Assembly: GCA_017467845.1 (NCBI GenBank)
Contig: JAFUKH010000040.1
Coordinates: forward strand, 1-36,905
Direction: 5' to 3'
Length of the DNA: 36,905 nt
Origin: Lachnospiraceae bacterium
GTDB lineage: Bacteria; Bacillota; Clostridia; Lachnospirales; Lachnospiraceae
Made by a program: the position numbers and the translations under genes. Of this stretch, positions 16,478-23,352 are shown in pieces. The notes beneath the pieces were generated by a model. That model had not been told where the DNA came from and made no database searches. It saw nothing but the letters and a program-made list of their open reading frames with translations. Every line of letters begins with the position of its first letter. The stretch's first letter is position 1.

Positions 16478-16783
16478 ATGGAGGAGTTCAAGGTGATAGA
16501 TCGGTGCCTGATGGTGAGGATGCCGGAGGAAATTGATCATTACAAGTCGTCGTACATATGTGAAGAAACGGATAAAAGGATTATGAGGGAGAATGTGGAC
16601 CATGTGGTGTTTGATTTTGAGGAGACAAGATTTATGGATTCCTCGGGAATCGGCATCCTGATGGGACGGTACAAGAAGATGCAGTTTATAGGTGGGAAAG
16701 TATTGATAATTCATCCGGACAAGCTGATTACCAGAATGCTGCATATGGCGGGAATCAGCCGTTATATTGAGATTATGGAGTAA
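16478..16783 (+). CDS. spoIIAA: Anti-sigma-F factor antagonist
   Basis: This is a 101-residue STAS-domain protein. The phosphorylation site FMDSSGIG places the regulatory serine at S56 (S58 in Bacillus). When dephosphorylated by SpoIIE in the forespore it binds SpoIIAB and frees sigma-F. Gene order spoIIAA-spoIIAB-sigF and short gaps confirm it. AAGGAGG lies 6-7 nt before the ATG. Confidence 0.95.
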   Translation: MEEFKVIDRCLMVRMPEEIDHYKSSYICEETDKRIMRENVDHVVFDFEETRFMDSSGIGILMGRYKKMQFIGGKVLIIHPDKLITRMLHMAGISRYIEIME

Positions 16784-16798
16784 GGAGGCATAAGAGAA

Positions 16799-17290
16799 AT
16801 GAGAAATGAAATGTGTTTAGAGTTTGAAGCCATTGCGGTGAATGAAAGTCTTGCAAGAGTTGCCATTGCAGCCTTTGTAGCACCACTGAATCCTACTCTT
16901 GAGGAGCTTTCGGATATTAAAACAGCAGTTAGTGAAGCGGTAACCAATGCCATTATCCATGGCTATGAGAACTGGCAGGGCTATGATGTAGAAAAGAGAA
17001 GTGTGCCTGTAAAGTTCCCCATACATCCCGGCAGGGTTACTATGAAATGCCGTTTGGAGGAGGGGTATCTTTTTGTAGAAATTGGTGATAAGGGCAAGGG
17101 AATCCGGGATATTGAGAAGGCGATGGAGCCCCTTTATACCACCAGACCGGAACAAAACCGTTCCGGAATGGGATTTGCATTCATGGAGGCATTTACAGAT
17201 GATTTGGAGGTGGAAAGTACCCCGGGAGAGGGAACCACCGTGTATATGAAAAAGAAAATGGATAGTGGGAACTGGATTAAAGAAGCTTAG
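16799..17290 (+). CDS. spoIIAB: Anti-sigma-F factor, serine protein kinase
   Basis: This is a 163-residue GHKL-fold kinase that binds sigma-F and phosphorylates SpoIIAA. The N box is SEAVTNAIIHGY (E46, N50, the same numbers as in Bacillus), and the nucleotide loops are DKGKGI and RSGMGF. It is about 17 residues longer than the roughly 146-residue Bacillus protein because of an insertion near 60-76 (rich in V, K, P), between the N box and the next strand. AAGGAGG precedes the ATG, and the gene lies 15 nt after spoIIAA. Confidence 0.94.
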   Translation: MRNEMCLEFEAIAVNESLARVAIAAFVAPLNPTLEELSDIKTAVSEAVTNAIIHGYENWQGYDVEKRSVPVKFPIHPGRVTMKCRLEEGYLFVEIGDKGKGIRDIEKAMEPLYTTRPEQNRSGMGFAFMEAFTDDLEVESTPGEGTTVYMKKKMDSGNWIKEA

Positions 17291-17298
17291 GAGGGGCA

Positions 17299-18027
17299 AT
17301 GGAAGAGATATCAGTACTTCTTGCAAAAGCACACGCTGGTGACGTAAATGCCAGAGAGTTACTGATAGAGAAAAACCTGGGGCTGGTTCATGCAGTGGTT
17401 TCCCGTTTTTTAGGACGAGGTGTGGAACGGGAGGATTTATTTCAGATTGGTGTAATAGGACTGATGAAGGCAATAGACCGCTTTGACTTATCCTATGATG
17501 TAAAATTCTCCACTTATGCAGTGCCGCTGATTACGGGAGAGATTAAGCGGTTCTTTAGAGACGACGGTCCGGTAAAAATCTCCAGAAGTATTAAGGAACA
17601 GGCTTACCGGGTGCAGAAGGCAAGAGAGGCCTTGCAGGGGAAGCTTGGGACGGAGCCTACTTTGAAGGAGCTTGTAGCAGAAACGGGCTTGTCTTTGGAT
17701 GAAGTCATCGTGGCTCTGGAAGCCGGGGGACCGGTGGAGTCGTTGTATGCACCTGCCTATGGGGAGGAGAAGGACTCCGCATATTTGGTAGACACCATCC
17801 GCAGCACGGATAACGGGGAGGAGAAAATGCTGAATCATATGCTGTTGGGAAGTCTCTTGAATGGGCTTGCGCCCAGGGAGCGGCAGATGATTGTACATAG
17901 ATATTTTGAAAATAAGACCCAATGTCAGGTGGCACAGCTTCTGGGAATGAGCCAGGTACAGGTCAGTCGTATGGAGAAAAAGGTGCTGCTGCATATGCGG
18001 AAAGAAGCCGGGGAGGACATTCATTAA
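17299..18027 (+). CDS. sigF: RNA polymerase sigma-F factor (forespore)
   Basis: This 242-residue sigma-70-type factor is expected to direct early forespore transcription. Region 2 is seen in EDLFQIGVIGLMKAIDRFDLS and KFSTYAVPLITGEIKRF, and region 4 (REMI..YF...TQCQVAQLLGMSQVQVSRMEKK) carries the helix-turn-helix. Its place after spoIIAA and spoIIAB identifies it as sigma-F rather than sigma-G. It starts 9 nt after spoIIAB, with GGAGG just upstream. Confidence 0.95.
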   Translation: MEEISVLLAKAHAGDVNARELLIEKNLGLVHAVVSRFLGRGVEREDLFQIGVIGLMKAIDRFDLSYDVKFSTYAVPLITGEIKRFFRDDGPVKISRSIKEQAYRVQKAREALQGKLGTEPTLKELVAETGLSLDEVIVALEAGGPVESLYAPAYGEEKDSAYLVDTIRSTDNGEEKMLNHMLLGSLLNGLAPRERQMIVHRYFENKTQCQVAQLLGMSQVQVSRMEKKVLLHMRKEAGEDIH

Positions 18028-18118
18028 GATTTTATAAAAAACATTTATTTCCACTTCCCTTAAAGACATTTTTCGACTAGAATAGAGAAAAATGTGTATG
18101 AGAGTAAGAGGAGATAGA

Positions 18119-19258
18119 ATGGATTATAATGCAGTAGAGAGAGACGAGCTTTTGGCGAAGGAAAGAGCAAAACGCCTTAAACGAAAAAGAACATTAAATT
18201 CCATACTGGCATTTGTGGTATGTATGGTTGTATTTATTGTGGTAATGGTATTATGTGTTGTGGGCTATATCTGGGTAGATGAAGCATTACAGGATAATCT
18301 GTCTACAGCGATTCAGGTCGACCAACAGGCACAGATTGAAGCTGCGGGAGAAGTGGCGGTTACCTATACCGAATCTCAAATCGAAGAGCTGATTGTAGCT
18401 GCGAAAGCAGAGGGAGAGCTGGAAGGAGCAGACAAAATTCTGGAGACTTTACAGACCTCATTGTCCGAAGGAAAGTCGGTAGCGGAGGTACTGAGACCTC
18501 TCTACGCTGACCAGTTGATTGTGGTCAGTGGAGGTAAGTATAATTTTGTACCCATTGATAAATCTTTAAAGATGCATAGCTACGTGGCGGAGAATCTGAC
18601 AGTAAATGAGAACGGCTTCTATGAGTATGTGGAGAACGGTCAGCTGGTAAGTCACAAGGGTATAGATGTATCCAAGCATCAGGGGGAAATTGATTGGGCA
18701 CAGGTTGCGGCAGACGGCGTGGAATTTGCATTTATCCGTGTAGGAAATCGAGGCTACGGTTCGGGACTGATTGTGCTGGACGAGCAGTTTGAGAGTAATA
18801 TTAAGGGTGCTACAACTAACGGAATTAAGGCCGGAGTATATTTCTTCTCACAGGCAACAACGGAGGAAGAGGCGATTGAGGAAGCGAATTTTGTTCTGGA
18901 GAACATTGCTCCTTATAAGATTGAGTGTCCTGTGGTTGTAGATGTGGAGAAGGTAAGCGATAGTCAGGCTCGTATGAATCTGATTACCAAGGAGCAGAGA
19001 ACCGCTAATGTGAAGGCTTTCTGTGAGACCATTGCAGCGGCGGGCTATACCCCTATGATTTATCATAATATGGAGATGGCGACCATGTTTCTGGATATGA
19101 GTCAGTTAGAGGATTACCAGAAATGGTTTGCTTATTATAATAATCAGGATTTCTATTATCCCTATGCTTATGATGTTCTGCAGTATTCTGACAAGGGTAA
19201 GGTTAGCGGCATCAGCGGCGATGTGGATTTGAATATTTCCTTTCATCTCTGGGAGTAG
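18119..19258 (+). CDS. Membrane-anchored GH25 lysozyme-like protein
   Basis: This 379-residue protein has a short basic cytoplasmic tail, one membrane helix (about 29-55, ILAFVVCMVVFIVVMVLCVV) and a C-terminal GH25 muramidase domain (about 190-378) with GIDVSKHQGEIDW, AFIRVGNRGY and VVVDVEKV holding the expected acidic residues. It should cleave peptidoglycan outside the membrane. The middle is helical and acidic. AAGAGGAG precedes ATG 18119; the open frame also allows an ATG at 18092, which lacks a ribosome site. It sits between sigF and spoVAA, so a role in septal or forespore wall remodelling is plausible but inferred. Confidence 0.85.
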   Translation: MDYNAVERDELLAKERAKRLKRKRTLNSILAFVVCMVVFIVVMVLCVVGYIWVDEALQDNLSTAIQVDQQAQIEAAGEVAVTYTESQIEELIVAAKAEGELEGADKILETLQTSLSEGKSVAEVLRPLYADQLIVVSGGKYNFVPIDKSLKMHSYVAENLTVNENGFYEYVENGQLVSHKGIDVSKHQGEIDWAQVAADGVEFAFIRVGNRGYGSGLIVLDEQFESNIKGATTNGIKAGVYFFSQATTEEEAIEEANFVLENIAPYKIECPVVVDVEKVSDSQARMNLITKEQRTANVKAFCETIAAAGYTPMIYHNMEMATMFLDMSQLEDYQKWFAYYNNQDFYYPYAYDVLQYSDKGKVSGISGDVDLNISFHLWE

Positions 19259-19271
19259 CCCCAATAAAATT

Positions 19272-19315
19272 ATCCATGTTTTGGAGATTTTCTTCAAAAC
19301 ATGGATTTTTTTTTA
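19272..19315 (+). terminator. Rho-independent terminator
   Basis: ATCCATGTTTTG (19272-19283) and CAAAACATGGAT (19295-19306) form a perfect 12-bp stem followed by nine T residues. It ends the GH25 transcript. Confidence 0.93.
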
Positions 19316-19325
19316 TTTCATTGCA

Positions 19326-19332
19326 CATAATA
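19326..19332 (+). promoter_or_regulatory. Possible sigma-G -10 element of the spoVA genes
   Basis: CATAATA matches the Bacillus sigma-G/F -10 consensus CATWMTA exactly, 15-20 nt before the spoVAA ribosome site. The expected -35 position (about 19303-19308, GGATTT) is a poor match and falls in the terminator just upstream. In Bacillus the spoVA operon is a sigma-G target. Confidence 0.4.
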
Positions 19333-19354
19333 CCTGCATCAGGAGGATTAGATT

Positions 19355-19984
19355 ATGCAGGTGAAAACTATCGTTTATCTAAAATGTAATCGAAGCAGTG
19401 AGGTTTACCGCCCCAAGGTGTATCTGGAGGATGTAGCCAGTGTTTACAGCTCAGACCCGGCAGTGACTGCTACCTGCAAGGCATTGACCGTGTATCGTTT
19501 TACCAAGAAAAATGAAACAAAGGCGGTACTTAGTGTAATCCATTTGATTGCTTTGATTGAAAAAGAATGTCCCAATGTGCACGTGATGAGCGTTGGAGAG
19601 AATGATGTGGTTGTGGAATACATGGCGCAGCCTCCTGCAAATGATTGGAAGCAGAAGTTGAAAATCGGCTTGGTGTGCGCAGTATGCTTTTTCGGAACTG
19701 CCTTTACCATTATGGCATTTCATAATGATATTGAAATCAGTGGTGTGTTTGAACGTATCTATGAAATGTGGCGTGGACAGGTGGACAATGCAATCAGTGT
19801 GCTGGAGATTGCCTATAGTGCAGGGTTGGCAGCGGGAATTGTGGTGTTCTTCGGACATATCGGTAAGATGAAGCTGACCAAGGATCCGTCGCCTATTCAG
19901 GTTTCCATGAAGAACTATGAAAAGGATGTGGACTATACGGTGATTGAATCTGCGGGACGTAACGGAATGGAGCTGGAAGAGTAA
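19355..19984 (+). CDS. spoVAA: Stage V sporulation protein AA
   Basis: This 209-residue protein has a soluble N-terminal part (MQVKTIVYLKCNRSSEVY and so on) and two membrane helices (about 105-125 and 145-170). Length, topology and its position before spoVAB and spoVAC identify SpoVAA, part of the system that moves calcium-dipicolinic acid into the forespore. CAGGAGGA lies about 8 nt before the ATG. spoVAB begins 1 nt after its stop. Confidence 0.88.
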   Translation: MQVKTIVYLKCNRSSEVYRPKVYLEDVASVYSSDPAVTATCKALTVYRFTKKNETKAVLSVIHLIALIEKECPNVHVMSVGENDVVVEYMAQPPANDWKQKLKIGLVCAVCFFGTAFTIMAFHNDIEISGVFERIYEMWRGQVDNAISVLEIAYSAGLAAGIVVFFGHIGKMKLTKDPSPIQVSMKNYEKDVDYTVIESAGRNGMELEE

Positions 19985-19985
19985 A

Positions 19986-20411
19986 ATGGAAGGGTTATTG
20001 TTGTGTTTCTGTATGTTTTGCTTTGGGGCATTGGCATCGGCCGGTGTATTTACTGTACTTAGCAGTATCAGTCTGGTTCCAAGATTTGCAGGTAAAACAA
20101 GAACGGCAGGAGAAATACGGCTTTATGAGAATATGATAATCCTGGGGACTATCTGGGGCGGTATAACAAGTCTTACGGAAAGACCCTTTCAGATAGGATT
20201 GCCGGGGTGGCTCAATATGCCTTTGCTTATTGTGATAGGTGTGTTCAGTGGGATGTTTGTAGGATGTATTGCGCTGGCGATTGCGGAAATGCTGGACAGT
20301 TTTCCCATTTTCTTCCGGCGCATTAAGCTAAAAAGGGGGATTGCAGTAATGGTGTTTTTTATTGCATTGGGTAAGCTATGCGGTTCGCTGGTATATTTTA
20401 TGATGAAATGA
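19986..20411 (+). CDS. spoVAB: Stage V sporulation protein AB
   Basis: This 141-residue protein has four or five membrane helices (start GLLLCFCMFCFGALASAGVF), matching SpoVAB, which acts with SpoVAA and SpoVAC in dipicolinic acid transfer. ATG 19986 is chosen because GGAAG lies 7-8 nt before it and it starts right after the spoVAA stop; the open frame extends 14 codons further back into spoVAA. Confidence 0.87.
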   Translation: MEGLLLCFCMFCFGALASAGVFTVLSSISLVPRFAGKTRTAGEIRLYENMIILGTIWGGITSLTERPFQIGLPGWLNMPLLIVIGVFSGMFVGCIALAIAEMLDSFPIFFRRIKLKRGIAVMVFFIALGKLCGSLVYFMMK

Positions 20412-20427
20412 TAGGAGAGATTTAAGT

Positions 20428-20883
20428 ATGACATTGTCAGATAGTGAAAAACAGGAATATGCGGAATATGTGAAGGAAGTCACACCTACTCACAATCTAT
20501 GGATGCAGATGCTTAGGGCATTTGTGGTGGGTGGAATCATCTGCGCCATGGGACAGTTTATTTTGAATGTGGCTACGGATTATTTTGAACTGGAGAAGGA
20601 TGTGGCAGCTTCCTGGTGTTCCCTGATTTTGGTGTTGGAATCTGTGCTTCTTACGGGATTCAACATTTATCCTAAGATTGTAAAATGGGGTGGTGCCGGT
20701 GCTCTGGTGCCTATTACCGGCTTTGCCAATTCTGTGGCTGCTGCAGCTATTGAATATAAAACAGAGGGACAAGTCTTTGGTATCGGTTGTAAGATATTCA
20801 CCATTGCAGGACCGGTGATTTTATATGGGATTTTCTCAAGCTGGGTGCTTGGACTTTTATACTGGATTTATACCATACTTTGA
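20428..20883 (+). CDS. spoVAC: Stage V sporulation protein AC
   Basis: This 151-residue protein matches SpoVAC: the opening SDSEKQEYAEYVKEVTPTHN, then membrane helices and the loop GGAGALVPITGFANSVAAAAIEY. SpoVAC forms a mechanosensitive channel used in spore germination in Bacillus. It begins 16 nt after spoVAB with AGGAGAG upstream. A strong terminator follows at once, so spoVAD and spoVAE, which usually come next, are not in this operon. Confidence 0.93.
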   Translation: MTLSDSEKQEYAEYVKEVTPTHNLWMQMLRAFVVGGIICAMGQFILNVATDYFELEKDVAASWCSLILVLESVLLTGFNIYPKIVKWGGAGALVPITGFANSVAAAAIEYKTEGQVFGIGCKIFTIAGPVILYGIFSSWVLGLLYWIYTIL

Positions 20884-20885
20884 TG

Positions 20886-20912
20886 GGAGTGGCTTAGGCC
20901 ACTCCTCTTTTT
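20886..20912 (+). terminator. Rho-independent terminator of the spoVA genes
   Basis: GGAGTGGC and GCCACTCC form a perfect 8-bp stem with a 4-nt loop, followed by TCTTTTT. Confidence 0.9.
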
Positions 20913-20999
20913 GGTAGGAACTTTTACCCAAAAAGTCAAGCGCCCATTCCTTTTCTGTGCTAGTATGTAATTACGGTACCGGAATCAAGGAGGAAAAAC

Positions 21000-21806
21000 G
21001 TGAGTAAGGTAGAGTTACTTGCAAATGCACTGGAATACATAGAACTGCATCTGGTGGAAGATATGAAGACGGAGGATATTGCCAAGGCGGTATTCTGCTC
21101 AAAATCTACGCTGGAGAAGCTTTTTCAATCCATTAATCATATAAGTATTCATGATTATGTAATGCGACGCAGGATGAATAAGGGAGCGAAGCTTCTGTTT
21201 CAGAATGAGGAGCTCAGTATTTTGGATGCAGCATTGCAGGTGGGGTATAGTAGTCACGAATCCTTCACAAGAGCTTTTAAACAAGTGTGGAACTGTAATC
21301 CTTCGGAGTTTCGGGGACGTGCCCGGTATAGCGAGATTTTTCCGAGATTATATCCACCAATAGAATGTGGAGATGAGTATATGATGAATAGAAGACATGT
21401 AGATATCAGTGAGCTGTATGATTTGATTGTTGAGAGAAAGAATTGCTATTATATTTGCAGTGACATTAAGAGACTGGTTCCCATTAACGAAATCAGTCAT
21501 AAGGCGGGGGATTTAGCTATTTTAGAGTCGTTGAACCGTTTGAATGATGCAGCAGGGGGAGAGGATGTAGTCTTCCGTATCGGCGGTGATGAATTTGTGC
21601 TTTTGACTGCAAGTGAAGATAAGGCGTATGCAGACGGTCTTGTAGAGAAGATTCTCGCAAAGAACGGAGAGACCTTCCGTTATGAAGATATGGATATTCC
21701 GTTAAGTCTTTATGCAGTGCCTTCGAAGCTGGAGTTGAAGCAGGTGAAGTACAACGAGGTATTCAGACAGCTTCATGAGACAATTCAGGAGAATAAAGAA
21801 GACTAA
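21000..21806 (+). CDS. AraC-type DNA-binding domain fused to a GGDEF-type domain
   Basis: This 268-residue protein has a full AraC/XylS two-HTH domain at the N-terminus (about 5-108: TEDIAKAVFCSKSTLEKLF and LDAALQVGYSSHESFTRAFK), the reverse of the usual C-terminal location. Residues about 130-265 resemble a cut-down cyclase domain: SDIKRLVPINEISHKAGD replaces the DxDxFKxxNDxxGHxxGD segment and RIGGDEF at 193-199 is intact, but about 60 residues usually before it are missing. It may bind rather than make cyclic di-GMP, or act as a plain regulator. GTG 21000 is the start, with AAGGAGG 6 nt before it. Target genes are unknown. Confidence 0.78.
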   Translation: MSKVELLANALEYIELHLVEDMKTEDIAKAVFCSKSTLEKLFQSINHISIHDYVMRRRMNKGAKLLFQNEELSILDAALQVGYSSHESFTRAFKQVWNCNPSEFRGRARYSEIFPRLYPPIECGDEYMMNRRHVDISELYDLIVERKNCYYICSDIKRLVPINEISHKAGDLAILESLNRLNDAAGGEDVVFRIGGDEFVLLTASEDKAYADGLVEKILAKNGETFRYEDMDIPLSLYAVPSKLELKQVKYNEVFRQLHETIQENKED

Positions 21807-21871
21807 GGAGTGACAACTACTTTATTATTTAGCGGATTCCGGCGTCCTCGCATGTAGTAGTTGATGAGGCG
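21803..21871 (-). pseudogene. Remnant resembling the 3' end of a MATE transporter gene
   Basis: Read on the minus strand, 21824-21871 gives RLINYYMRGRRNPLNN, close to the last residues of the intact MATE protein 1.5 kb away (FIIHYARGRWNPLNKY). At the DNA level TTATTTAGCGGATTCC is shared exactly and the next bases largely agree. No upstream MATE sequence is visible, so only the tail remains. It could be the scar of a lost tandem copy or of a rearrangement. The match is short, hence moderate confidence. Confidence 0.5.
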
Positions 21872-21977
21872 CGAGGTACTGCCGGGTATCTGGAAGTGTG
21901 AAAAATATGCTTAGACACTATTTTTCTCTGAAAAGTATGAATATGAATTGAAAAAGTAACTGTACAGACTATTTTTT

Positions 21978-22026
21978 GTCAGAGATACCACATTTGGGGA
22001 GAATGGGTATCTCTGACATTTTTTTT
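21978..22026 (+). terminator. Hairpin H1 with conserved loop and T8 tail, upstream of the nuclease gene
   Basis: GTCAGAGATACC (21978-21989) and GGTATCTCTGAC (22006-22017) form a perfect 12-bp stem, closed by the 16-nt loop ACATTTGGGGAGAATG and followed by eight T residues. It has terminator form, yet no gene on this strand ends nearby except the AraC/GGDEF gene 170 bp before. The loop recurs with one change in hairpin H3 at 23073-23106. It may be a terminator for a short RNA. Confidence 0.85.
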
Positions 22027-22098
22027 GAATAGAAGGTACTATTTAGAGATTTTATGATAGTAAAATGTGTGGAATAAGTATCTCTTGACGATATTGAA

Positions 22099-22121
22099 GG
22101 TATCAGATACCCATTGGTATT
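22099..22121. repeat. Tight GATACC/GGTATC repeats (H2) before the nuclease gene
   Basis: GGTATC-A-GATACC (22099-22111) runs into GATACC-CATT-GGTATT (22106-22121), so two alternative small hairpins share the middle arm. The GATACC/GGTATC words are the same as the stem tops of H1 and H3. The DNA between 22027 and 22180 holds no other gene-like feature. Confidence 0.55.
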
Positions 22122-22180
22122 AATTGAAAGAAGTGCTTGACTTTTGGAGAGAGGCTAGTAAACTAATCTTATAATCAATA

Positions 22181-22975
22181 ATGAAGGAGGCGAGGATTAT
22201 CTACAAAGAAATGCAAAAAGAATACGAGCGATTGGAAAAGAGAATTGCTCAAGTAAAGCAAGAGTTAACTGCTTTGCCGGAAGGGAAGTTGATCTGTGCC
22301 CAAGGGAACAATTGTTATAAGTGGTATGTCAGTGATGGACATCATAAGACTTACCTTCCCAAGCGAGAACGCAGGTTGGCAGAACAGTTGGCATATAAGA
22401 AGTATCTAACGCTTTTATTGGAGGAAATGGAGCATGAGAAAATGGCGATATCATTTTATCTGCGGCACCATTCTTCAGGGAGAAACAAATTTACACATCT
22501 GCTTAAGGAACAGGCTGGTTACCGAGAGCTTCTATCACCTCATTTCAAATCTGCATCACAAGAATTGTCTGATTGGATGCAAACTCCTTATGAGAAAAAT
22601 CTAAATTATCCTGAATATTTGATTCATGAAACAATTGATGGAAACTTTGTGCGCTCTAAGTCCGAGGCGATGATTTATCATGCCTTGTATCTGCATAAAA
22701 TTCCCTTTCGATATGAGTGTGCACTTACGGTTGGTGGAGAGACTTATTATCCGGATTTTACGATTCTGCATCCGAGGACGGGAAAGACGTATTATTGGGA
22801 ACATTGTGGACGTATGGATGATGAAAATTATTCTCAGAGAGTGTTTTCCAAGCTACATTCTTTCAATGTACATGGTATTATGCCGGGGGTACAGCTGATT
22901 GTTACTTATGAAAGTGGGAAGTATCCGTTGCGACAGTTCGAAATCGAAGAAATAATAGAGAAATATTTCTTGTAG
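22181..22975 (+). CDS. Stand-alone PD-(D/E)XK-fold nuclease-like protein
   Basis: This 264-residue protein has an N-terminal coiled coil (about 1-35) and a helical middle; residues 155-260 carry a restriction-nuclease-like core: E162 (VRSKSEAMIYHAL), then YPDF with D192, then YYWEHCG with E207. The usual lysine is replaced by H208/C209, a pattern I associate with nuclease domains in some helicases and transposon-type proteins. Catalysis is therefore likely but not certain. The start is ambiguous: ATG 22181 has no ribosome site, while AAGGAGG at 22184-22190 lies just after it and points to ATT 22196 or ATG 22211. GATAC-type hairpins bracket the gene. No methylase, helicase or transposase is next to it. 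Confidence 0.72.
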   Translation: MKEARIIYKEMQKEYERLEKRIAQVKQELTALPEGKLICAQGNNCYKWYVSDGHHKTYLPKRERRLAEQLAYKKYLTLLLEEMEHEKMAISFYLRHHSSGRNKFTHLLKEQAGYRELLSPHFKSASQELSDWMQTPYEKNLNYPEYLIHETIDGNFVRSKSEAMIYHALYLHKIPFRYECALTVGGETYYPDFTILHPRTGKTYYWEHCGRMDDENYSQRVFSKLHSFNVHGIMPGVQLIVTYESGKYPLRQFEIEEIIEKYFL

Positions 22976-23034
22976 AGTATCCCAAGGGTTATTCTTTTGC
23001 AGGAGATACTCAAAAGTGATAAATGAATAACCTT
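22975..23034 (+). other. Possible pseudoknot right after the nuclease stop codon
   Basis: GAGTATC (22975-22981) pairs with GATACTC (23005-23011), and AAGGGTTATTC (22984-22994) pairs with GAATAACCTT (23025-23034) with one bulged G. The order of the four arms crosses, which is the H-type pseudoknot topology. The first base of stem 1 is the last of the stop codon. It may be a structured 3' RNA. Chance pairing in AT-rich DNA is possible. Confidence 0.4.
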
Positions 23035-23072
23035 AAAGAGGGAATTAGTAAATTTTCAATGAGAAAATGTAT

Positions 23073-23106
23073 ATAGATACCACATTTGGGCAGAATGGGT
23101 ATCTAT
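23073..23106 (+). repeat. Hairpin H3, second copy of the conserved-loop hairpin
   Basis: ATAGATACC (23073-23081) and GGTATCTAT (23098-23106) form a perfect 9-bp stem with the loop ACATTTGGGCAGAATG, identical to H1 except for one base. The outer stem bases differ from H1 but still pair. No T tract follows, so unlike H1 it is not a terminator. The stretch 23107-23305 has no convincing gene, though GATAC/GTATC words recur at about 23124, 23168 and 23195. Confidence 0.75.
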
Positions 23107-23305
23107 GTATAAAAACAGTTTCGGAGATACTGAAAAGGCTGTTTTATTGGGGAGAAATAGCAAATAGAGTATCTTCGTCAAAAAAGAGATTATGTGGATA
23201 CTGGGTAAGTATAAACAAGGCAAGTTTTAATTGGGAGACTCTGATAAGCAGTTGCAAAATGCTTTGCTCGTGCAAGCAGAGAAAGTGTTTTATGCGCTGC
23301 CATAT

Positions 23306-23342
23306 ATAAAAGAACAGCAATCTTCCTTGAGATGCTGTTCTT
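23306..23342 (-). terminator. Terminator of the MATE gene
   Basis: AAGAACAGCA (23310-23319) and TGCTGTTCTT (23333-23342) form a perfect 10-bp stem. On the minus strand it is followed by TTTTATATA, just past the MATE stop. Confidence 0.85.
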
Positions 23343-23352
23343 AAGAAGCAAA

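Noticed and set aside
16817-17473. 218-codon minus-strand frame across spoIIAB and sigF
   Set aside because: It is antisense to two well-identified sporulation genes and has no ribosome site or motif.
21978-23106. Insertion sequence or CRISPR reading of the repeated hairpins
   Set aside because: There is no transposase, no terminal inverted repeats at the borders and no regular repeat-spacer spacing.
23067-23309. 80-codon open frame downstream of the nuclease gene
   Set aside because: It begins within hairpin H3, lacks a ribosome site and has a cysteine-rich, unordered composition.
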